From the NCBI GenBank assembly GCA_001803235.1, contig MHBL01000431.1, forward strand, positions 37,293 to 101,292: a DNA stretch of 64,000 nucleotides, in the 5' to 3' direction. The translations under genes and the position numbers were made by a program. The notes below the pieces were generated by a model. That model ran no database searches. It was not told the origin of the DNA and saw nothing but the letters and a program-made list of their open reading frames with translations. How positions within the stretch are numbered: the first letter of the stretch is position 1; each line of letters opens with the position of its first letter. This DNA is from Lentisphaerae bacterium RIFOXYA12_64_32 (lineage in GTDB: Bacteria > Verrucomicrobiota > Lentisphaeria > Oligosphaerales > YB12-FULL-65-16). Positions 1 through 8,274 of the stretch are shown here, one piece after another.

Positions 1-315
1 CGGGACTGCCATTTCGAGTCCCTGGAGCTGACGCTGGAGGTGCTCGGCTCCCAGGCCGACGACGCGCCGGTCCTTGGGGAGAGGATCGACGCCCCGTCCG
101 TCGTGCTGGACGAGGCTGCCGTGCTCGCCGGGGAACCGGTCCCTGTCGAGGCCGTTCTCGGCCTGTTCGAGCCCGCGGCCCGCTCCGCCTTGCTGGCGCG
201 AGGCGAGGCCGTCCAGTGGTTGTGGGGCATCCGCGAGTGCCAGAACCCGCCCCCGATCCCCCTCGACGTCCGCACGCCCACGAACAACCCACCGTTGCTG
301 CCTCTTGACCAGTAG
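1..315 (+). CDS. 3' end of an unrecognised protein (partial)
   Basis: The reading frame is open from the first base of the window and stops at 313-315, so this is the last 104 codons of a longer gene that starts outside the window. A GTG at position 40 is in frame, but coding runs upstream of it and it need not be the start. The visible protein is acidic, rich in Ala, Val and Leu, and ends in a proline-rich tail (NPPPIPLD, NNPPLLPLD). I do not recognise a family. A strong hairpin with a T-rich tail follows 28 bases later, which supports this as a real transcription unit end. Confidence 0.5.
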   Translation, partial: RDCHFESLELTLEVLGSQADDAPVLGERIDAPSVVLDEAAVLAGEPVPVEAVLGLFEPAARSALLARGEAVQWLWGIRECQNPPPIPLDVRTPTNNPPLLPLDQ

Positions 316-342
316 GTTCGGGGCGTCAAGAGCGGGAAAGGG

Positions 343-373
343 AAAGGCAGCCGGCTGTTGGCCGGCTGCCTTT
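343..373 (+). terminator. Rho-independent terminator
   Basis: A 13-bp perfect stem (343-355 with 361-373) around a 5-base loop tgttg is followed by cttcttcc. It lies 28 bases after the stop of the partial gene on the same strand. Confidence 0.8.
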
Positions 374-939
374 CTTCTTCCGCCCTGCGACCTCGACCCG
401 GGTCGGAAAACCGGCCCCGCGGCCCGTGGGCGGACCGGAGGCGCCGGCAGCGGTTCCCCAACTGCATGCCGGCGACCCGGATGCCACCGCGACGCGACGG
501 ATTGCGAATCCGTCGCCCCGCCTGCGACCACCGTGCCCTGGGGGGCTTGCACGCCCGGACTGCCCGGACGTCCCGGACGCGCAGTCCGGCTCCGCAGCGG
601 CCCGAGTGCCGCGAGTCGACGGGGTGCCCCGCCGTCAGAACGACCATGGTCCCCCAGCGACAAGCCGAGGTCCGACATGCAACACGAGCGGGTGGTCCCG
701 ACGTGGGGAGGTCCGGGATGTCCGGGATGTCCGAGCAAGCGATGCTGGTCTGGCGGTGACGATGCGGCGGCGCCCGGTGTACCTGGGCAGGCAGGAAACG
801 GTCAAGACATCCCAGGCATCCCAGACATCCCGGACGTCCCGGACGCAGGCATCAACATGGAGACGACGCGATGCGCTTCGCCCCTCTCGCGCATGACGGC
901 CAGGGCCGACTCGGCCCTGGTCGAACGCCCCTCGGGGAG
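374..939. other. No recognisable gene, about 565 bp
   Basis: Several GC-driven frames are open on both strands here, but none has a ribosome binding site or a recognisable protein. The stretch holds short reiterated words of the type catcccggac/gtcccggacg at 555-590, 705-735 and 808-848. I see no larger structure. Confidence 0.4.
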
Positions 940-3117
940 TCAGGCAGCCCAGATGTCGGGGCCCTGCTTGAACAAGCGCTGGAACGCCTCGCGGGCGGCG
1001 GCGAGCGGCGGGAGCACGTACCCCCTTGTGCGGTTGTCGGCGGGACCGGTGCGGGTGGGCATGAAGTCAGTGTCGGCGAGCAGATTGGCCAGTTCGCGGC
1101 CAAAGACGTTCTGCGGCTGACTGTGCCGGCCCTGCTGCTCGCACCACCGGGTGTAGTACTCGAAGAGGGCGGTGGCGGACACCACGGCCGGCCACTCGTC
1201 GTCGGCCAACGTCCCGGCCTTCAAGCACGAGTACCACCACTTGGCCGACGCCTCCTGCCAGTCAAGCTTCATCCCTAACTCCGCCTTCGTGTGCGGGGCG
1301 ATCCGCGGGTTGAAGCCCGTCAGGTCCACGTGGAGCAGGTCGTGGAGCAGGGCCGCGTAGCCGCCGTTCGCGAGCTCGTGGAGCAGGGCCTGGAAGTACG
1401 GGTGGTCGTCGATGCGCGCGTTGCTGACCTGCAGCACGAAGAACCGCCGGTCGTCCGGCGGAAGCTTGATGGGGCGCTTGAAGTTGGAGGCGATGATGAG
1501 CCGCCGGTAGTTCGGCTGCGGCGCGGCATCGACACCCTTCGCCTCGATGGCCAACGAGGGGTCGGTGATCAGGCTCTTCAGCGTGCCGAGGTCGTCGTCC
1601 CCCGACCTCCACAGGGCCTCGTTGGCATAGATCAGGACCACGTCGCGCAGGTGGGCGTTGAATCGGCCCGTGATCTGCTCCATCTTCGTGAGCATGATGT
1701 AGTAGCGGCCCAACAGGAAGCCCAGGACCTCGACGAACAGCCCCTTGCCGGCGCCCTGTTTGCTGACGAGCACGGGGGCCTTTTCCGGGCGCTCCTGCGG
1801 CCGCTGGAACATGTGTGCCATCCAGCACCGCAGGTAGCGGAAATGCTCCTCGACGCCGCTGCAGATCACGTCGCGAACGTGAGCCCAGTACAGGGAGCAG
1901 TCACCCGGAACCGGATCGATTGCGAATCCTGTGAATAGGTTGAAGTAGCCCCTCGATATGCGCGGCTCGCCAGGAACAAAGATCACGCCAGGGTACGTGG
2001 GGCGTTCCTTCGAGGCCATCCACATGTCAAACGCGTGCTTCTTCCCGGTCGTCCAGGGTTGGTGAAAGACCCACATGGCGCGCGGCGTCCGGAAATCGAC
2101 GGTCTCGGTGCCGTCGTACCCGCGGCTGATGACGCCGATGGATGCCTGACTTCCCTTGAAGGTGACGAAGTGCGTTCTGTTGAAGTACGCCATGGCCTCC
2201 GCGGGGTCCTCTGACCTGTAGCCCGCTTCGTTCGGGTCGATCAGTGCCTCATTGTCCGCGTCGCCCGCGCCCCCGTCAGCCGGCTCGACGCCCGCCTCGG
2301 TGGCGGCGACCCAATCTGGCGCCGTTGCGGACGGGTCGAGGAAAGTGAAATACACGGACGCGAGTGCCTGGAGGGACTGCCCGGCCTCGATGAGCGCCGC
2401 GTCCCCGCGGTCGCAGATGACGTGGATGTCGGGGGCGTGCGCAAGGGTGGGCTGCACCGCCAGCGGCAGGTCCGAGAGCGCGCACTCCTCGGCGGATTCG
2501 ACCGTCTTGTCGCGGTAGCGCTGGATGAGGAGCCGGTCGGCCGTGTCGGGGAGGCGCCACACGCAGAAGAAATCGGGGGGCGGTTCGTCGGCCCGCGGTG
2601 GCGACCGGTCCTCGGCCCCCGCCTCGCCGTCTGCCGTCGGCGTACCGACCAAGTCCGGCTCCGGGCTGTTGGCGTCGCCAACACTCGGTTCGGCGTCGGT
2701 CGTCTCGGTGTCCTTGGCTCGGGCGCCCGCATCTGCTCCACCGCCTTGTGCCGATTCGGCGGACGGAAGCTCGAACGTCTCGAACTCGTCGGGCAACTCC
2801 CCCTGGGCGTCGAGGAGCGCGAAGTGGACGGGACAGCCTTTCGCTCGGAACTTCGCCATCATCTTGTCCGCGCCAGCGTCGCGCTCTTTGAGGATGAAAC
2901 ACATCGCACAGGTTGGTGGTGCGTTCTGGAAGAAGACAGAGTCGCTGAAAAGGAAGACTGTCGACCGCTGTGGACGTTGGATCTTCTCCTCGGCCACGGT
3001 CGCACACCGCTGGGTCTGACAGATGTAGAGTTCGTCGTACCTGTATGTGCTGGTGTTCGCACCGCGTGGGGACACGGCGCGGCTCTTCTTCGGCGTTCCG
3101 ACACGGCGAAACGGCAT
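940..3117 (-). CDS. DUF5906-type primase-helicase (SF3-like ATPase) of a mobile element
   Basis: The protein of 725 residues is probably the replication ATPase of an integrated element. A Walker A-like loop (KQGAGKG) lies near residue 455, followed by a hydrophobic strand ending in an acidic residue (VVLIYANEAL) as Walker B. A helicase core of the kind found in DUF5906 proteins and phage D5-like primase/helicases runs through ITDPSLAIEAKG and LIIASNFKRP. The N-terminal 300 residues contain an acidic low-complexity linker. The frame is open to 3249, but ATG at 3117 is chosen because GGAGGG sits 8 bases upstream. It follows the integrase on the same strand 213 bases downstream, so the two probably belong to one element. 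Family assignment is by motif memory, not by alignment. Confidence 0.75.
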   Translation of the reverse strand: MPFRRVGTPKKSRAVSPRGANTSTYRYDELYICQTQRCATVAEEKIQRPQRSTVFLFSDSVFFQNAPPTCAMCFILKERDAGADKMMAKFRAKGCPVHFALLDAQGELPDEFETFELPSAESAQGGGADAGARAKDTETTDAEPSVGDANSPEPDLVGTPTADGEAGAEDRSPPRADEPPPDFFCVWRLPDTADRLLIQRYRDKTVESAEECALSDLPLAVQPTLAHAPDIHVICDRGDAALIEAGQSLQALASVYFTFLDPSATAPDWVAATEAGVEPADGGAGDADNEALIDPNEAGYRSEDPAEAMAYFNRTHFVTFKGSQASIGVISRGYDGTETVDFRTPRAMWVFHQPWTTGKKHAFDMWMASKERPTYPGVIFVPGEPRISRGYFNLFTGFAIDPVPGDCSLYWAHVRDVICSGVEEHFRYLRCWMAHMFQRPQERPEKAPVLVSKQGAGKGLFVEVLGFLLGRYYIMLTKMEQITGRFNAHLRDVVLIYANEALWRSGDDDLGTLKSLITDPSLAIEAKGVDAAPQPNYRRLIIASNFKRPIKLPPDDRRFFVLQVSNARIDDHPYFQALLHELANGGYAALLHDLLHVDLTGFNPRIAPHTKAELGMKLDWQEASAKWWYSCLKAGTLADDEWPAVVSATALFEYYTRWCEQQGRHSQPQNVFGRELANLLADTDFMPTRTGPADNRTRGYVLPPLAAAREAFQRLFKQGPDIWAA

Positions 3118-3296
3118 GTTGTGGACCCTCCAGCTTAGTTCGGCTGAAACGCGAACGAAGAACAACTCTCCTACTTTAGGTGCCGCGCGGCAGAAAAACA
3201 GTGTTGGTTCCCGCCGGCCCCCCAAATCCCCGACTTGCAGCCAATCCATGGTCTTGCCCGGAATCGCCGCGGCCGGCCGGGGAAGGGACGAAGAAG

Positions 3297-3323
3297 GACA
3301 CGGCGGCGGCGGGCCGCCGTGTC
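3297..3323 (-). terminator. Hairpin downstream of the integrase gene
   Basis: An 11-bp perfect stem (3297-3307 with 3313-3323, loop ggcgg) lies just past the integrase stop. On the minus strand it is followed by a pyrimidine-rich run (cttcttcgtccctt), so it may act as a weak intrinsic terminator. Confidence 0.5.
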
Positions 3324-3330
3324 GGTGGGG

Positions 3331-4527
3331 TCAGGGTTGCTCCTTCTTCGGTTTGGTGAGGCCGCTGATGTGGTCGGCGATGCGGTCCGCGGTCCTCCTG
3401 ACCGACGTTTGGCTGAGGTGGGCGTACCTTTGCGTCGTAATCGCAACCTGGTGCCCCAGAACAGCTTGCACCTCGTACAGGGTCGCACCGTTCTGGACCA
3501 TAATCGACGCCGCCGAGTGGCGAAGGCCATGGCATAAGAACGCGGTTATCCCCGCCAGCTTGCATGCCCGGGCGAAGGTGCCGCGGACGTCGCGGCGGTG
3601 GCCTGTTCCGCGCTCGGCCGGGAAAACCCACGGCCCGTCGGGCCGGCGCCGGCGCTGGTCCTCCAGTGTCTTGAGGGCCAGGCCGTTCAGCGGCACGTGC
3701 CGCGCCCGGCCGGACTTCGACGTGGGCAGCGTGAGCATCCGTCCCTCCATGTCGGCGTTCTCCCAACGCAGCGAGAGCGCCTCGCCCTTCCTCATCCCGG
3801 TGAAGAGCAGCAGGCGCAGGATGTTGGCCGACTCCGGCTCGCACCGGTCCAGGGCCGACAGGAAGCCGGTGATCTCCGCGTCGCTGAGGTAGCGCTCGCG
3901 CGGCGGCGGCTCGCGGTACTTCGAGACGCGGACCGCCGGGGTGGTTTCGAGGATCTCCCATTTGAAGGCCAGGTTCATCATTCTTTTCAGCAAACTGAGG
4001 TGGCGATTCGCCGTTGACGGCGACGTCCGGCGCCGGACGGTGCCCACGTACCCCTGGATGTCCGCCGCCGTGATCGAGCGCAGGGGCCGGTCGCCCCAGA
4101 GCGGCACGAGCTGGTTTTGTAGGGTCAGCCAGTCACTGCGCCACGTTCTCTTACTGTCCCGGGCGTGCGGCATGTACCTGTCCATGGCGAAGGCCCCGAA
4201 CGTCAGCGACTCGGTGGCCTCGCGTTTCAGCTCCTGTCGCGGGTCCTGGCCCCGGTCGACCATGGTCCGCAGCCGCCAGGCTTCCTCCCGTGCGGCGGCG
4301 ACGGACACGCCGGGGTACTCGCCGAGGGCGAAACAGGCCTTCTTCCCGTCCACGCCGCGCATTCTGAGAAACCAGAACCGGCGTCCCGTCTTGCTGATCG
4401 AAAGCTTGAGGCCGGGGGTCTTGGCGTCGGTGTACTCGATGGCCTGGCTCGGGACCGACGGATGGCCGGGCGGCAGGAGCCGCCCGATCGCCTTGTCGGT
4501 GAGCACGATGGTGTTGCCGTGCGGCAT
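3331..4527 (-). CDS. Tyrosine recombinase / phage-type integrase
   Basis: This 398-residue protein has the layout of a P4/phage-like tyrosine integrase: an N-terminal arm-binding domain (about 1-100, with the GLKLSISKTGRR and FALGEYPGVS segments), a core-binding SAM-like domain (about 105-205), and the catalytic domain. The full catalytic set is visible: R246 (TGMRKGEA), K271 (TSKSGR), H333 and R336 (HGLRHS), H359 (LGHQ) and nucleophile Y368 (QRYAHL). The ATG at 4527 has AAGGAG six bases upstream. It should integrate the element at a tRNA-type attachment site. It lies upstream of the primase-helicase gene on the same strand. No excisionase gene was found between them. The enzyme looks intact. 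Confidence 0.95.
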   Translation of the reverse strand: MPHGNTIVLTDKAIGRLLPPGHPSVPSQAIEYTDAKTPGLKLSISKTGRRFWFLRMRGVDGKKACFALGEYPGVSVAAAREEAWRLRTMVDRGQDPRQELKREATESLTFGAFAMDRYMPHARDSKRTWRSDWLTLQNQLVPLWGDRPLRSITAADIQGYVGTVRRRTSPSTANRHLSLLKRMMNLAFKWEILETTPAVRVSKYREPPPRERYLSDAEITGFLSALDRCEPESANILRLLLFTGMRKGEALSLRWENADMEGRMLTLPTSKSGRARHVPLNGLALKTLEDQRRRRPDGPWVFPAERGTGHRRDVRGTFARACKLAGITAFLCHGLRHSAASIMVQNGATLYEVQAVLGHQVAITTQRYAHLSQTSVRRTADRIADHISGLTKPKKEQP

Positions 4528-4837
4528 GGGCGTCTCCTTGTCGTCGGCGCCGTCTCTGCGTCCGGCGGCGCGTCTCTGCTTCGTGGGTGGAACCCTGCGG
4601 CGGCCAGCGCCTGTCGCGTCTCACTGGTCACAGGTTAGACGCGCGGCCGCCGCAATGCAAGCGGCCGGGGCGCGGTGCAGCGCCGCGAGATTGGCCGGGG
4701 CTCGGACGTCGAGGTGGGCGACAGAGGGGGGCACGGGGCGGCGGCGGGGATGACGGAGCGGAGCGACCGATAGGTCTCTCTGGCGTGCTCTGGATTGTCA
4801 CTGCGGCTTGGGGACGGGTCTGCTACGGCCTTGAGCG
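4528..4837. other. No recognisable gene, about 310 bp
   Basis: This GC-rich stretch lies between the integrase start and the stop codon of the IS4-like transposase. It should contain the left end of that insertion element, but I found no convincing terminal inverted repeat or target duplication. No attachment site could be recognised. Confidence 0.3.
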
Positions 4838-6118
4838 TTACGTGGAGTTGAACACCCAGCGCGGGCGGATGACGGCGGCGAACTGCGCGTCCAGAGCGAA
4901 AGCGTTGAGGATGCGGTTGGCGAGCGAAGCGGCGAGGCACTTGGCGAGGTTCTTAAGCGAGGTGAAGACGCCGAGGGCCGAAGTGCCCGTCGGCGCCGCA
5001 TGCCCTGCTTCCTGCAGGAGTTTACCTTGCAGGTCCGTATGCAGCATGACCTGATGCAGGGCATGAGCGATCTGGATGAAGTGGTAGTAGTTCTTCCAGG
5101 CGAACCCCTTGGTGCCGTAGCAGTGTTCCAGTCCGTAGCCGCAGTTCTTCTGGACGTTGAAGCCGATGTTTTCGATCTTGAAGCGTTGGCGACCTCCCAG
5201 GTTGATGAGTTCCTTGATGTTCTTCTGGTCCGGACGGAAATCGGTCAGGTACATGAAGCGGGTATCTTCGCCGGTCTTGTGGTTGTGGACATCGCAGACG
5301 ATGGCGTGGAGGGTGTGTTTGCGGTACTCCAGGTTGCAGGCCCACCGGAACGTCATGACGCGGTCGTCGTCGAGGGTCTCGCGCAGCACTGGGGCGCCGC
5401 GACGTTCGATCTGGCGCATGGCTTCCTGGTAGAGGGTGGGAATGGACCCTTCTTTGAAGGCGATGAAGAAGGTCCAGTGGTACTGCAGGAGGATATCCAG
5501 GATCGGTTCGCAAGCATACAGGGAGTCCAACAACGCACACACCGGCAGACGCGGAAAGCGCTTCTTGATCTTCCTGGCCAGGTCGGGGAAGTGGTTGCGT
5601 TCGCAGGTCTGCTTGTCATAGCCGCCGGGCGGGTTCTCGATGAACTCGCAGCCCATGGTGAAGGCCAGTCCGGTATTGGTGACCAGTTTGGCTTCCAACA
5701 CGCTGTGGAAGTAATCCGTGACGCCGTTGCTGTGCTTGCGAACCAGGCAACGAGAACAGTGAGGATCGTGGAAGTGGAAAAGTTCGGTTCCGTCGAAGGC
5801 AACCAGGTAGTACTCATCTTGAAAGCGGTAATCCTCCAGACTGCGCTGCCGCAGCAGGTGCCCGGTCATATCTACGGCGATCTCGGCGATCTCGTGGTCG
5901 GGCACGCCCGCGAGGAAGTAGTTCATTTCAAAGTCGGATGAGACGCGATCGACGGGTTCGTTCAGCAACAGTGCCAGGTTGGCGCGGAACTCGTCGGTGC
6001 CCATGTCTTGGCCGAATTGCCGCCGCGACCCGGAGAGCTCAAGGAACATGAGCATGGTCTGCACGGCCAACTGCCGCGCCTTGAACGTCACCTGCCTCTG
6101 AAGACGGAAGTCCGACAC
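4838..6118 (-). CDS. DDE transposase, IS4-like
   Basis: The catalytic triad of an IS4-type transposase can be read: D109 (VAFDGTELF), D198 (LLDSLY) and E316 in the block KIENIGFNVQKN, which matches the family's conserved E region. The GTG at 6118 gives 426 residues. However, the same frame stays open well upstream of 6118, through a stretch reading LIPVAQGHYFPFLLDRLG that looks like genuine protein, and no in-frame start was found back to about 6320. The real N-terminus may therefore be made by a -1 frameshift from the upstream DUF6788-type gene, or the 5' end may have decayed. The C-terminus appears complete. Confidence 0.85.
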   Translation of the reverse strand: MSDFRLQRQVTFKARQLAVQTMLMFLELSGSRRQFGQDMGTDEFRANLALLLNEPVDRVSSDFEMNYFLAGVPDHEIAEIAVDMTGHLLRQRSLEDYRFQDEYYLVAFDGTELFHFHDPHCSRCLVRKHSNGVTDYFHSVLEAKLVTNTGLAFTMGCEFIENPPGGYDKQTCERNHFPDLARKIKKRFPRLPVCALLDSLYACEPILDILLQYHWTFFIAFKEGSIPTLYQEAMRQIERRGAPVLRETLDDDRVMTFRWACNLEYRKHTLHAIVCDVHNHKTGEDTRFMYLTDFRPDQKNIKELINLGGRQRFKIENIGFNVQKNCGYGLEHCYGTKGFAWKNYYHFIQIAHALHQVMLHTDLQGKLLQEAGHAAPTGTSALGVFTSLKNLAKCLAASLANRILNAFALDAQFAAVIRPRWVFNST

Positions 6119-6171
6119 CGCTCCCAGACGGTCCAGGAGAAAGGGGAAGTAGTGGCCTTGGGCTACCGGGA

Positions 6172-6555
6172 TCAGGTCGGCCGGGTTGCCGCGAGGCGGG
6201 CGCGGTTTCGGCCGACGGCCCGGCTTACCCGCACGTGGCTTCGGATCAACTGCTCCGCCAGCGTATCCATCTCCGCCAGCAACCGTTTGATTCGACGTCG
6301 ATCCTGTACCCAGTTTCCAACCTCCTCAACCATGTCCACCGGCACATAGACCACCTTTGTCTTCTTCTTCACCTTGCTGGTCAGCACGTGTGAAGGATGC
6401 CGGGCATCCGGGTCCTGTGCACAGCGGCAGTTCTCCCGCCCGCATTTCCTGAGTATCCGGACCAGCGACCCGGACACCGAAATGCCACCCTTGCTCAGCG
6501 CCCGCCGGTGAGCGTCGGCTCTCTGCTTCAGCACTTTTTCGGAGAGGTTTTTCAT
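6172..6555 (-). CDS. DUF6788-type accessory protein of the IS4-like element
   Basis: This 127-residue basic protein has a CGRENCRC cysteine cluster after about 35 residues and then the block KKKTKVVYVPVDMVEEVGNWV. Small proteins of this kind accompany some IS4/ISNCY-type transposases; their function is unknown and DNA binding is only a guess. ATG 6555 is chosen because it lies about four bases after the predicted transcription start, giving an almost leaderless message; a TTG at 6594 lies inside the promoter and is unlikely. The gene ends in ACCTGA at 6172, and the transposase frame overlaps its 3' end. Confidence 0.65.
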   Translation of the reverse strand: MKNLSEKVLKQRADAHRRALSKGGISVSGSLVRILRKCGRENCRCAQDPDARHPSHVLTSKVKKKTKVVYVPVDMVEEVGNWVQDRRRIKRLLAEMDTLAEQLIRSHVRVSRAVGRNRARLAATRPT

Positions 6556-6565
6556 TATATCAGTA

Positions 6566-6594
6566 TATATACTACTCAGATTTGGACAAGTCAA
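6566..6594 (-). promoter_or_regulatory. Sigma-70-like promoter of the IS4-like element
   Basis: On the minus strand TTGACT (6594-6589), a 17-base spacer and TATATA (6571-6566) form a near-consensus promoter. The expected start point is about four bases before the ATG at 6555, so the transcript would be nearly leaderless. Confidence 0.65.
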
Positions 6595-6675
6595 TAGCCT
6601 TTGCGAACTATTTTTCCCGGGGTTAGTCCGAACTACCGGTCAATCTCGCGGCGCTGGGCGCGGTGAGAGAGGAAG

Positions 6676-6705
6676 GCCCCGTCGCGGCGTGGGCCGCGAC
6701 GGGGC
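6676..6705 (-). repeat. 13-bp hairpin, possible terminator
   Basis: A perfect 13-bp stem (6676-6688 with 6693-6705) has a 4-base loop. On the minus strand it is followed by cttcctctctc, so it could end a minus-strand transcript arriving from the right. Confidence 0.4.
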
Positions 6706-6776
6706 AGATGTGGGACGCGGCGGCGCAACAGAGCTTGCGCCGGCGGAGAAAGCGGGCACAGTATCTGACGGTGGCT

Positions 6777-6864
6777 GGCCGGGTGGCGGAACGGCATACG
6801 CAATCGACTTAGAATGCGCTTGGGGGACACCCCCAATGCGGGTTCGATTTCCGCCCCGAGCACC
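6777..6864 (+). tRNA. Degenerate tRNA-Leu-like sequence (anticodon position UAG)
   Basis: The order of elements is that of a long-variable-arm tRNA-Leu: acceptor ggccggg, TGGCGGAAC D-arm start, CTTAGAA anticodon loop, a GGGGG/CCCCC variable arm, a T-arm GCGGGTTCGATTTCCGC and a 3' CCCGAGCACC. The two acceptor strands have two mismatches and the anticodon stem does not pair, so the halves do not belong together. I read it as a pseudo-tRNA or a hybrid attachment site left by integration, not a working tRNA. Confidence 0.4.
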
Positions 6865-6881
6865 TTCTGCAATTCTGCAAA

Positions 6882-6906
6882 ACGGGGTGGTCGGTTAGCT
6901 CCTCCT
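6882..6906 (+). repeat. Left inverted repeat of the IS1595-family element
   Basis: Twenty-five bases are perfectly complementary to 7918-7942. The GGGG near the outer end fits the family. Confidence 0.9.
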
Positions 6907-6921
6907 TGGCTATAGTACTGC

Positions 6922-7929
6922 ATGAACGCCTCAGGTGCAGAATCCACCGTACCGCCCGGATTGGTGGCGGGGCACGATTACCCGAGTACCTACCGGGAGT
7001 TCGTCAGGATGCTCCCCGATGACGCTGCCTGCTCCGCGTATTTGGAGAAGCTGCGATGGGGAAAGGGATTTGTCTGTCCGGCGTGCTCCGCGGTCGCCGC
7101 GCCGTGGCGCCAGACGCGTGGCCGTTTTGTGTGTTCGGAGTGCCGCCATCAGTCGACAGTCAGCGCAGGCACGATTTTGGACAAGACGCGGACGCCCCTC
7201 ACGACATGGATCGAGGCCGCTTGGCACCTTACAACTGCCAAGAACGGATTGTCGGCCAAGACGCTGGAGCGCACCATGGGCGTCAGCTACAGGGTGGCAT
7301 GGACGATGCTTCAACGTTACCGAGTGGCGATGGTTCGTGCTGAGCGTGAGAAGCTGTCGGGCGACGTGGAAGTTGATGAGACTTTGGTCGGAGGTGTCGA
7401 AGTCGGTGGCAAACGTGGCCGTGGCACGGACAAGTGTGTCGTGGTGATTGCCGTAGAGATGAAGCAGCCAAAAGGCTTCGGACGAGTGCGGATGCGCCAT
7501 GTGCCAGACGCGTCGGGCGCCAACCTGTTGCCGTTCGTTTCTGACGCAGTAGCCGTCGGGAGTACCGTTCTGACCGACGGTTGGGGAGGATACAACGACT
7601 TGGAGAACAAGGGCTACGTATACAGGAGAACCGTACTGTCGGCCTCTGGTGATCCGGCACACGTGTCTATGCCAGGGGTCCATCGCATCGCGTGTTTGCT
7701 CAAACGCTGGCAACTGGGAACGCATCAGGGATCCTTTGCTCCTGAGCACCTGCAGTCCTATCTGGAGGAATACACCTTCCGGTTCAATCGGCGCAATTCA
7801 CGCAACCGCGGGCTTGTGTTCCGCCGACTTCTTGAACAGGCCGTTGTCACCGGCCCGATTACTGAAGCCGACGTTACTTTCGGGTATGACTGGAAGCATC
7901 CGCACGTGTCCCCTACGAGGAGGAGCTAA
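6922..7929 (+). CDS. IS1595-family transposase (ISXO2-like DDE domain)
   Basis: The 335-residue protein has the two domains expected. The first is an N-terminal zinc ribbon with C52-x2-C55 (CPAC) and C71-x2-C74 (CSEC). The second is an ISXO2-like catalytic domain with D152 (VEVDETLVGG), D219 (TDGWGGYN) and a C-terminal acidic/asparagine block around E282-N289. It catalyses movement of the surrounding element. The start ATG at 6922 lies 11 bases after a TATAGT box; the TAA stop at 7927-7929 sits inside the right inverted repeat, so coding fills almost the entire element. No frameshift or truncation is seen, and together with perfect ends this suggests recent insertion. Confidence 0.95.
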   Translation: MNASGAESTVPPGLVAGHDYPSTYREFVRMLPDDAACSAYLEKLRWGKGFVCPACSAVAAPWRQTRGRFVCSECRHQSTVSAGTILDKTRTPLTTWIEAAWHLTTAKNGLSAKTLERTMGVSYRVAWTMLQRYRVAMVRAEREKLSGDVEVDETLVGGVEVGGKRGRGTDKCVVVIAVEMKQPKGFGRVRMRHVPDASGANLLPFVSDAVAVGSTVLTDGWGGYNDLENKGYVYRRTVLSASGDPAHVSMPGVHRIACLLKRWQLGTHQGSFAPEHLQSYLEEYTFRFNRRNSRNRGLVFRRLLEQAVVTGPITEADVTFGYDWKHPHVSPTRRS

Positions 7930-7942
7930 CCGACCACCCCGT
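7918..7942 (-). repeat. Right inverted repeat of the IS1595-family element
   Basis: It is the perfect inverse of 6882-6906 and contains the transposase stop codon. Confidence 0.9.
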
Positions 7943-8055
7943 TTCTGCAATTCAGTGACCAGTGATCGAGTGGCCAGTGGCCGGTGATCAAAGGGCCGGT
8001 GACGGCGGCTGACGCGCTGCCGATGACCGGTTACTGACCACTTGGGTTCCCTGGC

Positions 8056-8274
8056 TCAGTCCAGGTCAAGCAGGTCGGCAGCCGCTTCAACCGGGTGGGT
8101 GGCCACGGTGGCCAGGCATGCCATGATGCCGAAGATGCCGAGGACCAGGCCACGGCCGAACCTGCCGTTGTCGAGGGCCTGGCTCCCCCGCTCGACCAGG
8201 CGGGTGGCGCGGTCGATACCATGGTCGTAGGTCTCGCGCGGGGCCGGGTCGGGCGGCATGATGGTCTTGTCCAT
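8056..8274 (-). CDS. Small hypothetical membrane protein
   Basis: This 72-residue protein has a hydrophilic N-terminus with the segment YDHGIDRATRLVERGSQAL, then one predicted membrane segment of about 20 residues (LVLGIFGIMACLATVA) and a short acidic end (LLDLD). The ATG at 8274 is chosen because AAGGAG lies 7 bases upstream; the frame is open further to 8322. It is divergent from the defence-like operon to its right, with 251 bases between the two starts. I do not recognise a family and no function can be assigned. Confidence 0.55.
   Translation of the reverse strand: MDKTIMPPDPAPRETYDHGIDRATRLVERGSQALDNGRFGRGLVLGIFGIMACLATVATHPVEAAADLLDLD

Larger units (their letters stand above)
4838..6594 (-). 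mobile_element. IS4-like / ISNCY-type insertion element (ends not determined)
   Basis: A small DUF6788-type gene and a DDE transposase are transcribed together from a promoter at the right edge. Codon and base composition are less GC-rich than in the neighbours, and the right edge (6541-6600) is AT-rich. The coordinates cover only genes and promoter. I compared about 60 bases on each side by eye and found no matching terminal inverted repeats, so the true ends lie outside these coordinates or are degraded. Confidence 0.6.
6881..7942 (+). mobile_element. IS1595-family insertion sequence, intact
   Basis: The element of about 1062 bp is bounded by 25-bp perfect inverted repeats (6882-6906 and 7918-7942, beginning ACGGGGTGGTC) and flanked by the direct repeat TTCTGCAA at 6873-6880 and 7943-7950. 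An 8-bp target duplication is the known hallmark of IS1595-family transposition. The left end carries one extra A outside the inverted repeat. It contains one transposase gene. The insertion lies directly beside the tRNA-Leu-like remnant. Confidence 0.92.

Noticed and set aside
74..1120. Plus-strand frame of 348 codons near the left edge
   Set aside because: It is low-complexity Pro/Arg/Ser-rich text, overlaps the partial gene, the terminator and the 3' end of the primase-helicase, and has no start signal.
4620..6660. Terminal inverted repeats of the IS4-like element
   Set aside because: I compared both flanks by eye and saw no convincing match longer than a few bases, so the ends were left undefined.
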